Source: Acanthaster planci
Taxonomy: Eukaryota; Echinodermata; Asteroidea; Valvatida; Acanthasteridae
DNA: 64,000 bases
Reading direction: 5' to 3'
NCBI RefSeq assembly: GCF_001949145.1
Contig: NW_019091407.1
Coordinates: 410,361 to 474,360 of the forward strand
A program made the position numbers and the translations under genes. The notes under the pieces are model-generated. The model was not told where the DNA came from. It saw only the letters and a list, made by a program, of their open reading frames with translations, and did not search any database. How positions within the stretch are numbered: position 1 is the first letter of the stretch; every line of letters starts with the position of its first letter. Of the stretch, positions 13,181-26,800 are shown piece after piece.

Positions 13181-16100
13181 GCAATAAGCTTGAAGATGGT
13201 GCTTTAAGGCCTTCAATTTCAGTGCTTGAATTTTGATATTTTTGGGTAACTAATCACTGACAAAGACTAAGATTTCTTTAATAGGCCATCTGTCAATTAC
13301 GGACTTAACTATAATTTTAATGATGAGCTGAGCGTAAAGTTTTTTGCTTATTTGTTTTGTGAAATAGGCTATTTTGTTGTTCTTAACGTAAATGTAAAGG
13401 ACTGAGTCAAATAATATTTTTGGTTATTTGTGCAAGTTGTGGCTGTGTGAAACAATGCAATTTTCAGGTTTTTTTGTATTTTTGCAGAGCAATGTTCTGA
13501 GAGTGTATGTTGATTTGTTGTATTTTTGATGGTTTACAGTTTTTGGATGGATTTTTAAATGTATTTTAATGTACTTGTACTCAAGTTAATTTTCTCACCG
13601 ACTGGGACTGCAATGGAATAAGTTACGTTAACATTTTTGTGATATCCCTATTTCCACTTATTGGGAATCGTTGCGTTTCCTTTCCAAATTTCCAAATCAA
13701 ATCAAAAAAGAAAATTTGTTTCACTATCCCTGAGAAGCCGCTTACATTCGAACCAAATGAAATCACTCCAAGCATTCGTCTGGCATCCTATCATCATGCA
13801 GAAAAAGGTCAACGCCGTCGATGTCATGTATCAGGTCGCGTATTCTTCTTTTAGTTCATTCCACAACATTCTGGGGATACGCTATGAACTTTCCTATGGG
13901 AAAATTGTTTCATTGCCAGTCTTGAAAACGAGACGTTTCTTGACGCTACGTAGAAGCTTGCCCTGCTGAAATGCCAGAGTTCACTTCCCTTTGGAAAAAA
14001 TCCATCCTCCAAAGCCACGATTTTAACCTTCATTCAAGGAGAATTTCCCCAGCCTGTTGTGTTAATAAACAATGCAGTCACGTCAGGGAATTGAGCATGG
14101 TGCCAGAGAGATGAAGCTAAGTGTTGGAATCATCCTTATTGCGCTTTGTCGTAGCTCGAGGGTTGCCCTCTCGCGATCAACGCAAGCGGCAGGTTGGCTA
14201 CATGTGTTATCCGCATGTCAGCTGGAAATATGGGGACTCACTGGTACCGTTGTATGGATATCAACAGCAGCCAGAGTACCTGGAAAAGCTGTCCCAGGTG
14301 TAGAATCCTGCAGTGTAAGAGTAATTGTCTCTTGACCATAATACGTGAAAGTATGGACCACCCCATCAGTCCATGAGCACTCGTGGAGTTGGGAAGAAAA
14401 TCATGTTTTTAGCCTTCGTGAATTTACTTCCAATCATGAATCAGACAAGCACCAAATCTCAGCAGCTAGCTGTGTGTTTGAAGACGAAAATAGTCCCTTA
14501 ATTGCAGCTTAGGCATGGTTTAAACCTGAGGTGCTTTAGAAGATCGTTGAATCGCTCTCCGTACGGTCACTGATTGTGGCGCATTGCAAAACGAGCACTA
14601 GGGGGAAGGAACAAACAGCCCTTGCTTGTGCATAATGACATAAGACTGTGAAAGAGTTTGTAAATTGATGTGACCATGGGGAAGGGACACAGGAGTTTGA
14701 ACTACCCGGGCTGTAACATCTGGCCAATTACCGGTTTCTGAAATGCCCGCTATGTCCATGCCAGAGTGCAGCGAATGCTTGCTACGCATTACCTGTTCCA
14801 CAAGCTTAAACCTCCTTTGTACCCCATGATCATCCCCGTAATTTTTCCGCTGGTAATCTGCATCCTTAAAACGTTGTGTAATGCTGTATAGGAAGTCGAA
14901 TATTCATATCATCGCTGGCGGTTGATAGGGTCTGACAACAACATCAAATTTAATGCTTGCGCAGTTGCTTGCATTAGGCTGTGTACCTGAAGTGTTAATG
15001 TGCAGTCATTGCCCTCATTGAACGCTTTGGCTTCTGGAGTTATTTTAGGAATAAATAGCCAAGTTGTTTATAAGATATTGTCTTTTATTTGAATCATTTT
15101 TACTGCGGCATTTATACAAAAAGATATTTTACGAGATCTCGGTATCACTCCTTGTGATGAATGAGCGCGTTTTGTTTGTTATGACCCTGACTGTCTAATG
15201 GTGGCCAACATGTTGCTGGCCAGTTTTAACCAAATTTGTACAAAGAGCAAAGAAGTGCTCATCAGCCGTAAATTAAAAGACGCATTTCCTTTGGCCCTTA
15301 GTGGTGAAATCCTGGCTGGTTCATAAACATAATTGACACTGTTTCATGGAATGAGGTTTTGCCATGCAAATGAGTGATCGTTATGTCAGTGCCAAGGATG
15401 TATGCAAATAGTTGCACACAGTCTTCACACAGCAACCCGTATAACTGTATTCTGATTTGTTGCTGGTCTATCGCAGGTTTAATCCATGGTAACGGAATAG
15501 GCCTACACCTTGCGATTTACGCTCCGCCTTTCTCCATTATCGTCACTTGTCTAACAACACTTTCCACAACTCACCGTGGGTTGTATAAGCTAGTGATAAG
15601 GGGGTATATTACATAAATAGATCTACAAATTTGTAAAGTTGCTTATAGCTTGTAAAACAGTTCCCCTCAACCCATTAGAGACTGTTCTACGTCGCTTTAT
15701 ATTGATCATTTGTACGTTTGAGATTTAGTTTTCCTGTCCCAGAACATCTGACATTAGATTTTGTACATCAAGGATGTCGGTAACTGATAATCAAGCTTGC
15801 AACCCTGACAACTTCATATTTCATACATCTCTGCAAAACATAAAAGGTAAGAATCGGTAACATTACATTGCTAAGTTCCTTGGTCACAAAGTCAAAACAT
15901 GTTTGTGTAGATACCGAATAAAACGTGAATTTTGTATTTATAGCAAAATGGAGTATGATCAATTCGTAAATGTCTTACAACTAGATGCCTTTTTTGTTTT
16001 TCCCCTACTGATAGTTGTCAGATTTGCTGTCTATGAACATATGAGCAACAAAAATTGATCCCTGTTCCATAGTGTGATTTCAACATGTCTGTTACAACGA

Positions 16101-16214
16101 GCGGAAATCGCCGTCTTGTCAAAAGTTCCATATTCTATTTGAGTAAACGACATGTTTTTGGCATTATATAGCTCCAAGGCTCTACTTTACACTCGGCAAC
16201 CGGGCAGCATAAAA

Positions 16215-16267
16215 ACCCTAACACTCCTCAGTCCTCCAACAGGTGAAGGATTGAGGAGTGTTAGGGT
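16215..16267. repeat. Perfect 16-bp hairpin
   Basis: ACCCTAACACTCCTCA at 16215-16230 and its exact reverse complement at 16252-16267 enclose a 21-base loop. It could be a small inverted repeat left by a transposon or a structured RNA element. There is no T-tract to suggest a terminator. Confidence 0.7.
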
Positions 16268-19152
16268 CAAATAAGAACTTGCGAGATGCATTCGCGAGTA
16301 ATTGGAATTTGGGCTCCTGATTTTTTTTTTACTCATCGTATCCATGGAAAAGAGCGCGCATTTGCCTCCATTTGGGGGAAGTCAAAGCCAAATTTCCAGC
16401 ATCTCGGTGTCAACACGTCGTGAGGCCCCACCCACAAATCTGAAACGCGAGGACTCCCTGAATCCAAGACTATTTGTCACTGCCACCCGCCGAACAAGAA
16501 GTGACAGCTTTTTTCCAGACGAACATTGGTCATTACCGCTGCATCCCGCCCGTTCATACATCTGTGATCAGCTGAACATGAGCACATCCAAATTGATCAC
16601 TCTGCTCTGCCTCGGAAGGCCTGTTTCCTGTTCCCCGTGACTGCTGAATACGCAACTGTACTCACATCACATCTGTCTTTCTTAAAAGTTACTGCTGTTT
16701 TGCCCAGCGAAAGATTAAGAGTCTCTTACGAGATAACGAGCCTGGATGGCAGTCACTCGGTGAGACGTCAGCGGTCAAGGTTCCAATCGTGCAGAATTCT
16801 AACCATCCTGAATATTGTAATACAGAATGTCTGAAGTGAGACCACGGCGTCATTATCTTGGCAGGCGATTCCACGGGCACTGTATAATAGAGCAAAAAGT
16901 GTGGAAATTGAACTTTTTAAAAGTTACTCTCCATTTGTCGGCCACTTGCAATATCCAGTAGACACAAATCTGTTGGAAAAGTGGGAACATCGCAGCAAGT
17001 CCCCCAACCCTCCATAATTGCATTTACCCCGTCCCCTCTCTGAAACCAGATATCTCACACGATAGATAGTGTCATGACAAATTGGCATTAAATAGAACTA
17101 ACGTGTCTGATAACAAATGGAATTGACACGCTAGCGCATCACGACAGAACACCACTGCAGCAAATCAAGGTCATTTCGAGATATGGGGTCACAGGGTATG
17201 TCTCACAGGATTAGGGAATAGCTCCAGCGCAGTGCTGTGTGATATCCTTCATCGATGCAGAAACATGGCATCATCCCGTACCGAAGAAGGTTCCATTGCA
17301 TTTCTTTAAAATCACTGGCACACAGTCAAGCTGAAAAATGTCATCTTAGCTTTCTCATCAGCAGATAGCATTTTTGTTTCAGCCTATTGTCTTCAACTGA
17401 AGCAGGGAACCTGAAAGATTAAAGAACTTGACTGTTCTAGTTCATCTAATAATATCGAACCAAAGTACAAATGTAATAACTGATTCAATCAAGTCTGGCT
17501 TACCTCCATAACGTGAATGTTGAAAGTTGGCGTCAAGAGCACGCCCAAAAGGAACTTGGGGATTGTGTAATGTGGCGTCACAAAGTTCACCGTATTTATG
17601 GCGGGGAACCTCCAGGGAATACGGGGAAGCCCACACTTTATTGCCTGACTGGTTAGCACTATCAGCCGTCCATCATTGCAACTGCGGATGGGGTTTGTTT
17701 GCAAGAGGTGTTGAGGGAGTCCTTAACTGATTAATTCCCTGTAGTTGAGATCGAGCTGTGCGGAGGAATTCGCGCACGTGATCCACGATTACTCCTGCGA
17801 CATCCAAGGTTTCTTACACCGGGTGGGGGAGGACGCGGCACTTAGGAGCTGTCAGTCTCAAAAGGATTTTACCGCCGCGTTACGGCCAAGCACGAGGTGT
17901 CCCTGAGGTGCATTCAAACAGGCATGGACCATAATTTGTACAGTTGACTTTCAAGAGTTCGCACAGGCAAGCTTCTGCTTCAGTGCTGTAATCAACCTGT
18001 GTACTTGTCACGCGAAGTAGTAATTGCTCTGCAACTTTTTGTGCAATTGCAGTCTCACTTCAGTACGGGCGCAGCGAATAATAGTTTGCCCCATGAGATT
18101 ACACCGAAATTGAGCTGATAAATTATTGGTGGAGATGCATGCAATGAGAAGAAAAGGCACTTGTCTGAGTGTCCTTCGAAATGTATGCATGCACATCAGG
18201 AAATATAGAAAAAGCAGCCTGACATAGTTGCAAAAACATAACTTGTTTTTAGACACCGAGTCTTTAGTTCGTGTAGCATTGTTCATGGTTTCTGTGGAGA
18301 AAATCATACTTTACATATTGTCCAAGAATGGCGTCCAGTTTTTGACATTTGAATAAAACATATCGCTTCTTTAAAATATTTCCTGAAATTCCTTTAAGCC
18401 AGATGTCTCTAGCTTCTTTTGTTGTTGGCTATTGCGAGATTGTTCCCTGGATACTTGCCTTAGTCACCAGGGTTGTATGCCCCATAATGGAACATTTCCT
18501 TTGAACTTCAACAACAAACACATGGTGGACTCATTGCTGAGGGGTTGAGTGATTGGTCTGTGGCGGCGGCGCGGTACGGGACGGCGGTGCTTGTGCTGCC
18601 TCTTGCCCCCATCGAGTGCCCGGGAATGCAGAGGGTTTTCCTCCGGTGGCCTAACCTGTGAACCGGTGTTTGTTGGCTCCAGCTGCAAAGGGGATGTGTA
18701 TATCTCTAGAGATGGCGTTCGCGCCCTGCTTTAACGAGGGACTAGCACGCAACATGCGAACAGCATGTTTCAAAATTATGTTTTGCGAATTCTGTTGCCA
18801 AGAAGCCTGGGTCTGAAAATGAATGTACATGTACATGTATTTGATTATGCGGGGACTGTTATGTTAATTTTATTAGAGAGTCCTACAGGGAGTAAAAGTT
18901 CTCCCTTCACAAACATTTGGCAGTCGTTTCGTTTGGGACCAACATGATAACACAACTTTTTTTGGGAAGAATGTACCTATGTGGATAATACTCTCATGGT
19001 AAATTGCAATTGAGGTGAATGGGCAGATAACACGGTTCACACAAGGGTACACAAATTCTATGGATGTGTATGTATATTAAATTTCATAAGAAAACCTTCG
19101 TCAAGAAAGAGTTTACAAAATGATTCCCTCTTCCCAGCAACTACCCCCATGG

Positions 19153-19214
19153 GCGTCAATCGGTGGGGGGCGGGGGGACATGTCCCCCCACACACTTTTC
19201 AAACGGATTGACGC
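19153..19214. repeat. G/C-tract inverted repeat
   Basis: GCGTCAATCG at 19153-19162 is matched by CGGATTGACGC at 19204-19214. Inside, 19172-19189 is a perfect 18-bp palindrome, six G, ACATGT, six C. The layout is similar in style to the element at 49.2 kb but the ends differ. Confidence 0.55.
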
Positions 19215-21908
19215 TGTTGAGTTCCCTTCTCCTGATGTGGCATGGGGGGAAGGAACATAATTTTGGCCGTGAGACATACATTTGAGACGAATTGAGCAGA
19301 GACTACGCGCACTGAGTGGACAATAGTCTCCATTCCGAACGCCTCAGTCGTCTACGGGTTGACTTCCAAATGATCGGTGGCTTTCTTGTCAGACTCATTG
19401 TGGTGTGTCCACACCGACTAAAAGTACCAATCTTCAGCTAAAATCAGAAGAGACAGGCCAGTGGGGAAAAAGAAATTTATTATACGAGCAGGAACCTACG
19501 AAGCAGTATCAGGGGCATGGTGGCAAAACTTGTCTCCATCTTGAGCTAACTCGAACGTACACTTATCGGGGACATGGTGAAAACGTCTTGTCATTGAGCT
19601 AACTCGCACATACAAAGACATACGTACGACTCAGCTGAAGGAGACAATTTTGTTTTTCTTTTTTACTTTGTCTCAAATACAGCTCCGTTTAGCTTCATTT
19701 AGATGTCTACTGGTATAGGCCTATAAACGGAGGATCGACATAGAACCTACATGTATGTAAAAAAATGCCCGCTCTCGTTCCTGTATACACTGAAATGCAG
19801 AACTACTGGTATGATCATCTCATCAGTGCTGACTTCCTTCTCGAGAACCGAGGGAGGAGACGTAACCAGCCATACTGGTCGCGAGTGTTCGTTTTGTTAG
19901 TATTAAGGCGTGCATTAAGTCGTTTGTGAAAGTGAAGTTCCCACCAAAGGAGCCTTCGTTGCTGGGAAAATTGCATCCTCTCTTACTCGAGCTTGGGGTC
20001 CATACTGAAGCACACCAGATCTGAAAGTCTTAAAACTAATGGCGTTTGTGGGAAGGAATTCTTTAGTCATCAAAACCATTTTACCACTTTTAATATTCTC
20101 AACACAGTGGTCTAAAGGTTCTTCAATAAAGGAGACATGAAATAGGATTTTTTTATGACTTTCCATCTCTTTGTGACAGTAAAAGGGAGAAACTTCAACA
20201 TTTTTGTTTGTATTTCCATATTCCAGAGCTAAAGCACTATATCATGCGAGGCAGAACAGTAACGACTCTCTATACAAGATAAAAAATCACACTTTTCTAC
20301 ATTTCTTTTGAGTAAGTTCCACTTTAACACTTCTGTATCGTGTTAAGCAGCTTATTTGGACGAACATAATGCAAACTATTTCTTCAAAACTTTGTCGGGG
20401 ATAATGGTGAAAGACGAATTTTTTGTGCTCTTTTATGCTCTTTGACATACAAGTGTAGTGCCTTGTGGGACAAAACAAAAATAACGCCCTCAAAATGGAT
20501 CAGTAAAAGATCTTTTTCAGAGGGGAGAAGGGAAGTACTACGGTAACCTTCTTTCTGTCACTTTGAATGAAACGAAGTATTCAGATCTTGGTTGTATTGT
20601 TGTTACACAGTCATGTGTATGAAACCCCCCTCCTAAAATGAGCTTAATGCCTACTGCAAGTTTCTTTTTAAAAATAAGGCGACAGTTGGAATGCCCGTTT
20701 GAAATGTTAACATTGGCATGTATACAATCTGCAGTTCATTTTCCTGTTTGGTAGGGTTTTGATTCATTAAAAAAATTTTTTTAAGAAACCTTCCTACTTT
20801 AATATCAGAGAGGAATGCTGCGCACTTAACGAATAACTTCAAGACGCCAGTATTAGGCCTGCTTGCGGTCGTTTTGTTCGTGATTAATCAGTCATTCAAT
20901 GCGGTGAATCATCATGACTTGGGTTGAATCATGTAATTGAAAGCAAACATTAGCGGTCGTTATGCTAAGTGTGTATGGACGCCCTTCGTTTCAAATATAG
21001 CCGTTCCCCTTCACCTTGACTTTTATCTTTCAACAGGATTCTCACCTCCGGAAGTGATGCAGATACAATGCCATTGGGCACGTCTTTCGCACTGAGGCAA
21101 GTGGGGAGAGCGGTTTTTGGAACACACGAAGGCCCGGGCCTCGAGCACCACCGTGTCCAACTTGCAAAATACTTTGAAAGGTCTCCAACGGGCCTCTTTC
21201 TCAGCGCGACATAGGGGGTAAATGACAACTTCCACCCTGCACGCTTGCTGCACTCCCGAGCCAGTCAGTGGAGTAGCTGATCCTAGGAAAATGTAGGGAG
21301 ATAGGGCTTGGGTATGCGAAGGGGCTGGTCGATTTCCATTCCAGGACAAGCATGCTTCCCTTAAGGCCAAATCCAAGGGCTTCAACGGGGGCCACCCCAA
21401 CCCTAGATACCTATTTAAAAAACATAGAGAAAGGAAAATCTGTGGAAAAATTCCTTCTATCCTTGAACTCGACGGCAGATATGACGTATTGTGCAACCTA
21501 GATCTGAGTGAGCCGTGCATGGTTTTAAAAAAAAATCACACACTTTGCTTCACCGCATTTTTAATGCAGTTTGAAGCACGTGTGTGCAGTAAGCCTATTC
21601 GTAATTCCTATTGGCGAGAGCCCGTCACGTGGATGGTTTTTAACGGATGGTTAAGGTGCTGACTGATTTAAACACTTTTCCGGTTTCACATGAAATGTGA
21701 ACTTCTATTTTATAGGTTCTAATCTTCATACATATCACTCATCGTCTCCAAGGGCCTTTCACTCGTTGCCCAGCGCCTGAACAGGGCGCTGGGAAGGGCT
21801 GATGGCTTTGCACTGTGGTTGGCTACTTTGTGCATGACCTGTGACCCGTGAGGTCACATTTCCTGCTGCCGAAGCGTTATTTAAATTTTTTGGTTCGCCA
21901 ATGGCAAT

Positions 21909-22469
21909 GTACGGAGCTCTGGAAGTGCCATCCGACTTATTGAGATCCGACATACTCTTTCTTGGGATGAGAACATAATAAAGGTGATACGTCGACATCC
22001 TGAGATACTTTATCTTAGGATGACGACATCCTAAAAGTTGGATGACGACATCATGAGATAATTATTATCACAGGATGTCGGCATCCCAGAGACATCAAGA
22101 AAGTGTGATGTCTAGTTCACTACTTAGTAACAAGCAGTGAGACACAATGACGTTTTAATTAATAGGAACAATGCTTTAAAAACAAAAGCACTTCAGGTCA
22201 CCTGTGCGTTTTCAAGGTGTTTTGTCAATGCACCCATGACAAATAATGTCGTTATTCCACTTTTTTGGTGTCGTAATCCATGATAAATTATCTCAGGATG
22301 TCGTCATCCAACTTTTAGGATATCGTCATTCCTCGATGATTTATCTTGGGATGTCATCATGCCCGTGAGAATCTCAGGATGTCGACATCTTACCTCTGCG
22401 ACGTCGTCATCTCAAGAAATATTATGTCAGGATCTAAACAAGTCAGATGGCACTTCCAGAGCTCTGTAC
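21909..22469. repeat. Foldback element built of palindromic GATGWCGACATC units
   Basis: Terminal arms 21909-21937 and 22441-22469 are 29-bp inverted repeats with two mismatches (core GGAGCTCTGGAAGTGCCATC). Between them lie two opposing arrays (21.99-22.09 kb and 22.29-22.42 kb) of a short unit, roughly GGATGWCGWCATCC with flanking CTGAGATA or TATCTCAG; each unit is itself nearly palindromic. The left array is the inverse of the right one, around a roughly 120-bp unique centre. No reading frame. Interpreted as a non-autonomous foldback DNA transposon. Confidence 0.8.
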
Positions 22470-23270
22470 TGATCTCGTGTCTTTGGCGATATATTTCAAA
22501 TAATCGGACATTTTGATATATTTTGGATGAACGAATAAAGAGTAACGAGAATTTGCAATGAGGTAGAAAACGTATCGAATTGATAATCGCCGCTTGTCTA
22601 ACGCATTGAGCGAGCTCGCGCGCCTGTCAGAGATTTCCCCGCAATGCTCTGCGTATCGTTAGCCTGACCCGTGTCCTTCACTAAAATCTGTGCAAGGCCA
22701 TCAGCCCTTCCTCCGCGCACTGTTCAGGCGGCAAGTGAACACAGCATAGCAGGGTGAGTTTGGGTTTGTAGCTCTATGGTTTATCCGTGCTGTTGGATAG
22801 AAATTCGCTGGTCATCCATATCATTGAAATTGTGTGTGTTGGGGTGTGCAGGCTTGCATAGTGTGGACCTCTGCACAAAGACGTCCTCATAATGTAGGGT
22901 GCGATGGCTTTGTGTGGACTCCTCTCTGAAAAACAATTTCAGAGGCATTTTGGTGTCAAGGTTATCCGTGGCAAAATGAAGAGGAACAGTCCAGGAAATC
23001 GTCATCGAAAATCCAGCTCAAAGGAGTTATCCTAATTGGAGAAAAAAGAGCATTTTCCTCAAGTTTCCTTAACCTTGTCCACACTTTGTATGTAAAACAG
23101 GTATGTAATAGTGTGTGTGTGTGGGGGGGACACCATTCAACGGTGGCGCAGTTCAAAGCGGAGATTGTCAAAGAGGAGATTACCGCGCGAATCAACCGAT
23201 TTTCTTCTTCTAAAGAAGTTTGAAATGTTCTTTAAAGGGATCTTAACACAATAATTTCACTGCAACCATT

Positions 23271-23496
23271 CACTGCAAAAACTCTGGTGTTAAAATCAAC
23301 ACTTTTTGGTGTTATCAGATGGTGTTAGTTTAACACCGCTGGTGTTACTTTTCACACCTATAAGTGTTACAATGCACTGGAGGGTGTTAACAGTAACACC
23401 AAATAACACCAAAATTTTCAACACCAGTGAAAATTGTTTTTGTAGTCCTTTGATAAGACCGGGGGTGTTAAATTTAACACACCAGTTTTCGCAGTG
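23271..23496. repeat. 226-bp MITE rich in GGTGTTA/TAACACC
   Basis: The ends CACTGCAAAAACTCTGGTGT and the inverse ending ACCAGTTTTCGCAGTG form terminal inverted repeats. The interior carries about nine GGTGTTA or TAACACC heptamers in both directions. CACTG termini recall EnSpm/CACTA-type elements, but the target duplication (at most 2 bp, TT) is uninformative. Non-coding. Confidence 0.75.
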
Positions 23497-23794
23497 TTGA
23501 AATTGCTCCCGTTTTAAATTATCTCAATTGTCAATTGTTGTGTTACTTGTTTAAAGATTATTTTGTTTAAATATTTCTATTTTTTGGAGCTTTTTGATTT
23601 GTTTGATATTGCTCATTTTCATATTCAAATAAAAAAACTGCTGGAATTTTTTTCTTTTATATATTCTGCTATTGTAAATTTCCATTCCTTTGACGATGTT
23701 ATGAAAGCATATAGTAAATGGGCCGGCGAACAAACTTTTCTCAGAAATATTCTCGAAGAGTAAATGTGGGTTCAGAATTTGAACATCAAAACAT

Positions 23795-23838
23795 TCTTCT
23801 GTGATTTACATCACAGTCTTCTGTGATTTACGTCACAG
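23795..23838. repeat. Two tandem 22-bp hairpin units
   Basis: TCTTCTGTGATTTACRTCAC plus AG occurs twice in tandem with one difference (A then G). Each unit folds as CTGTGAT/ATCACAG or CTGTGA/TCACAG. The second copy has a TTACGTCA that resembles a CRE half-palindrome. Confidence 0.6.
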
Positions 23839-26800
23839 CAACAGCGCCCTCACATGTCCGGAAAAATTCGGAAAAATTATTAATGTTTAAAATAGTGCAC
23901 TTTTCAGTAGACGTGTAACCCCAAACTGCTTTTAAACAGTTTCATACATTCAATAAGTGTATAAAGATGAACAAAAGTGAGTATTAGAAAATTCACTGCG
24001 TGGATTCTTTAAAAATTAAATCCTCTTTTAATATTTAAGAAGTCTGGGCTCACTTGCATGTGTTTGTGCGAATTAAAAGGGCCGAACACGGCACAGACCT
24101 CAAAAGAAAACCGAACCAATCTCATACCCAGTGGGGTACAATAATTTACTAGAAGCATGGGGAAGGGGGCATGCCTTGGGTCCTCATATGTTTCCAAAGC
24201 AGCACAGTGAGAGTAAAATCACTCCGGCTTATACTTCTTGATGCTCATCTCGAGATTCCAAGTTTTCCTCTTGTGGCATCGCGCTAGCTTACTGGTCCGA
24301 GGGTACGCCAGAACTGCAGTGGCACCGCACTCACACGCGAATTCTTCAGCTTGACGCACGCGTGCATTTTGACAAATCACGACACCCTTTAGGTCAAGGA
24401 AGCAAGCAACGCGCGCGTACCACCGGGCCATGAGTTTTGCGCCACCGCAGCAATGGCTTCTAATTCTGGTTGTCGACTTACACTATACTTAGTCGGTGCG
24501 TTTGCATCCGGATGACTGTAGTTAACTGATGTGGTTCATAAAGGTACTCTAATAAGTCTAAGTCAAATTTCAGCATCTGCAAGGATCAAACACTGATCCC
24601 AAATTTTGTTTATTGAGTATAAATATGCTAGCTGTCTGTCGCTTCTGACCCCGGAAAACTCAAGGGCTCATTGATAGAAATGGACCTCGATAAGGGGAGT
24701 TCGAGTCTAGATGGCAGCTGCTTGATGAAGCAGGCATAACTCTCACTACATGCACTATAGGAATACCTGCTCCTTTTATGTTAGAGCTTTTCAGGATGTT
24801 AGTGGTTGATATTTACCAGCTGTGATTCGATCGGACAGCCACCACCCACACAGTATTTCGAAGAGGGTCTTCTTTTCGATAATGACGATGATCGTGACGG
24901 GACATCAGAAATATCTTTTGCTAATATTTCTTTGACGACAGTAGATATTTCAATCATACAGAAGCTTGCTGTTTGAGAAACTACCACGTACGTATGCGAT
25001 GTGGGAAACCTTACGTGGACCGGGCTTAGACCACACAGTGTTCCCACAACCTACATTTGCTGACTTCTTTTTTTCCACGGGTCCAGTCTAGGTATTGAAG
25101 GTTGGCGCATATTATAAACATGTACATCCACAGAAGTTTACTGTGGCCCAAGATCGGAAATTACATACCCACGAGTAAGTCCGGGGGGGGCAGAAGAATT
25201 AACCGTTTGGTCACCCAACCAGTGCACCAAAAGGGGTCGAGTCTTCTGTGTGTCCCCGAGGTTTTCATGTTTTTTTGGCTTTCTAAATTACGAAGATATA
25301 ATACGCACCCACATTTTAAATTACTACCCCTGATATACCCTACGTCTCAGTCCCCACTGGCGCAACCGGGAAAGGGGCTTGAGCATCGTGAACTATTTGG
25401 GGAGCAAACTGCGGTCCGAGCCCTCCTCCCCACTGCATATCCTGGATGCACCAGTTGCCTCCCTCCCCCCAAAACGGAATGAAATACACCGTTTAGATGC
25501 ATAGTAAAGGGCCGTAAGCTCGCAGATGTAAATTTTCAAACACGAACCACGCTGCCTTATTCCCTATAGTGGCGCCGCCACCCCACACATAGATCATATA
25601 AATGTTTGGATTTTCCTCACCCCCATCCCGACTCATCGGCATGGATTCACGCCTTTGATGCATTAAAAGGTTTCGAGCCATCTTTAAAAAGAGAAGAAGA
25701 AGAAGGCGACGACGACCACACTTGATGCCAAATCTGCGGAAGGACGGCGGTGCTTGCCTCCTGTTACTTCGCTCCGTATGAGCTGCTGGTATGAAATAAT
25801 GGGACATACAGGCCCTACTGTGTACTGGAAAGTATGAAATGCGCCATGCACCTCCTGGGAAATGAATCATTCTGTGCTACGCAGAGACAGAGGTCGTATG
25901 GGCCAGATTTTACTCGCTGTCGCTTGCCAAGGACGAGAATTATGGGGATGCATGATGATAAAGGTGACACATAGCATGCATGGACCATGGACCATCTTGA
26001 CCTAAAATAGGGTTCTAACGGGTTGAATCCCTCGGAAAAAAGGTCCGTGTTTTGCAGTTTGATCCGAGCGGAAACTGAGGAACATCACCTTCGAAACAGT
26101 GCGCTGGGCCGGGTTTTATTTTTTGACTCCTTCAACTTGAGTCGATGATAGATCTGTCCGATGATTGATTCAGAAGATATGTCCCAAAGGTGTCCCGCCA
26201 CGTGGTTACCCGGAAATGTGATTTGTTTTCATTAAGTGCTGGTTGTACAGATAGTGCGGCCACGTGCGCCAGTGAATTAGTGAATTCGTCTCAGTGAATT
26301 AGTGCGGCTCAGGCTCAGTGTCTGCCCGGCCCCAGAAACTAGGGGAATCGACCGGTATCAATATTCCTTCAGACCACTTTGTGGAGTCACGTACATTTAT
26401 TTCTTTCAAACTTCTCCCAGAGCTACTTAAACTTGCGCGAATGCGTTTTAGTTTTGCAATAATCGATTGGTTCTTCAGTCACTCTCCAGAGCTTGATTTC
26501 GGGCTTTTCGGAACGTTGTTAAAGTACTAAAATGAGCAAATTAATCATCTCGGATACAGGATTTTGCTCATATTTTCTTGTCTGCGTTGTAATGTGGTAA
26601 AGACTCGTACTCCGTTTCTCAGGACACTGTACATAGGCCTATTGCAAGGGCTGTTTTGGCGTACAATCCCCTAGATACTGAAACCTCACGATCCGTTTGC
26701 CATGTGAAAAATGGGTTTGTACAGGAACCCGTTTTTTCGCCATTAAAGATATCGAATGTAATGTGAGTCTTGTCAATGTCATCATCACAAATCACATGTT

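Larger units (their letters stand above)
13200..21908. other. Intergenic stretch between the two genes (left part)
   Basis: Apart from the hairpins at 16.2 and 19.15 kb and the open segments at 14.1 and 16.3 kb given separately, no gene is visible. Open frames are below about 165 codons and match no family I recognise. Confidence 0.5.

Noticed and set aside
21023-21520. Longest open frame in the window (165 codons, - strand)
   Set aside because: No domain, signal or coding-like pattern I recognise, and no splice-linked neighbours; one frame of this length is expected by chance in 64 kb.
24219-24431. 70-codon Cys-containing - strand frame
   Set aside because: No recognised domain and no supportive splice sites or neighbours.
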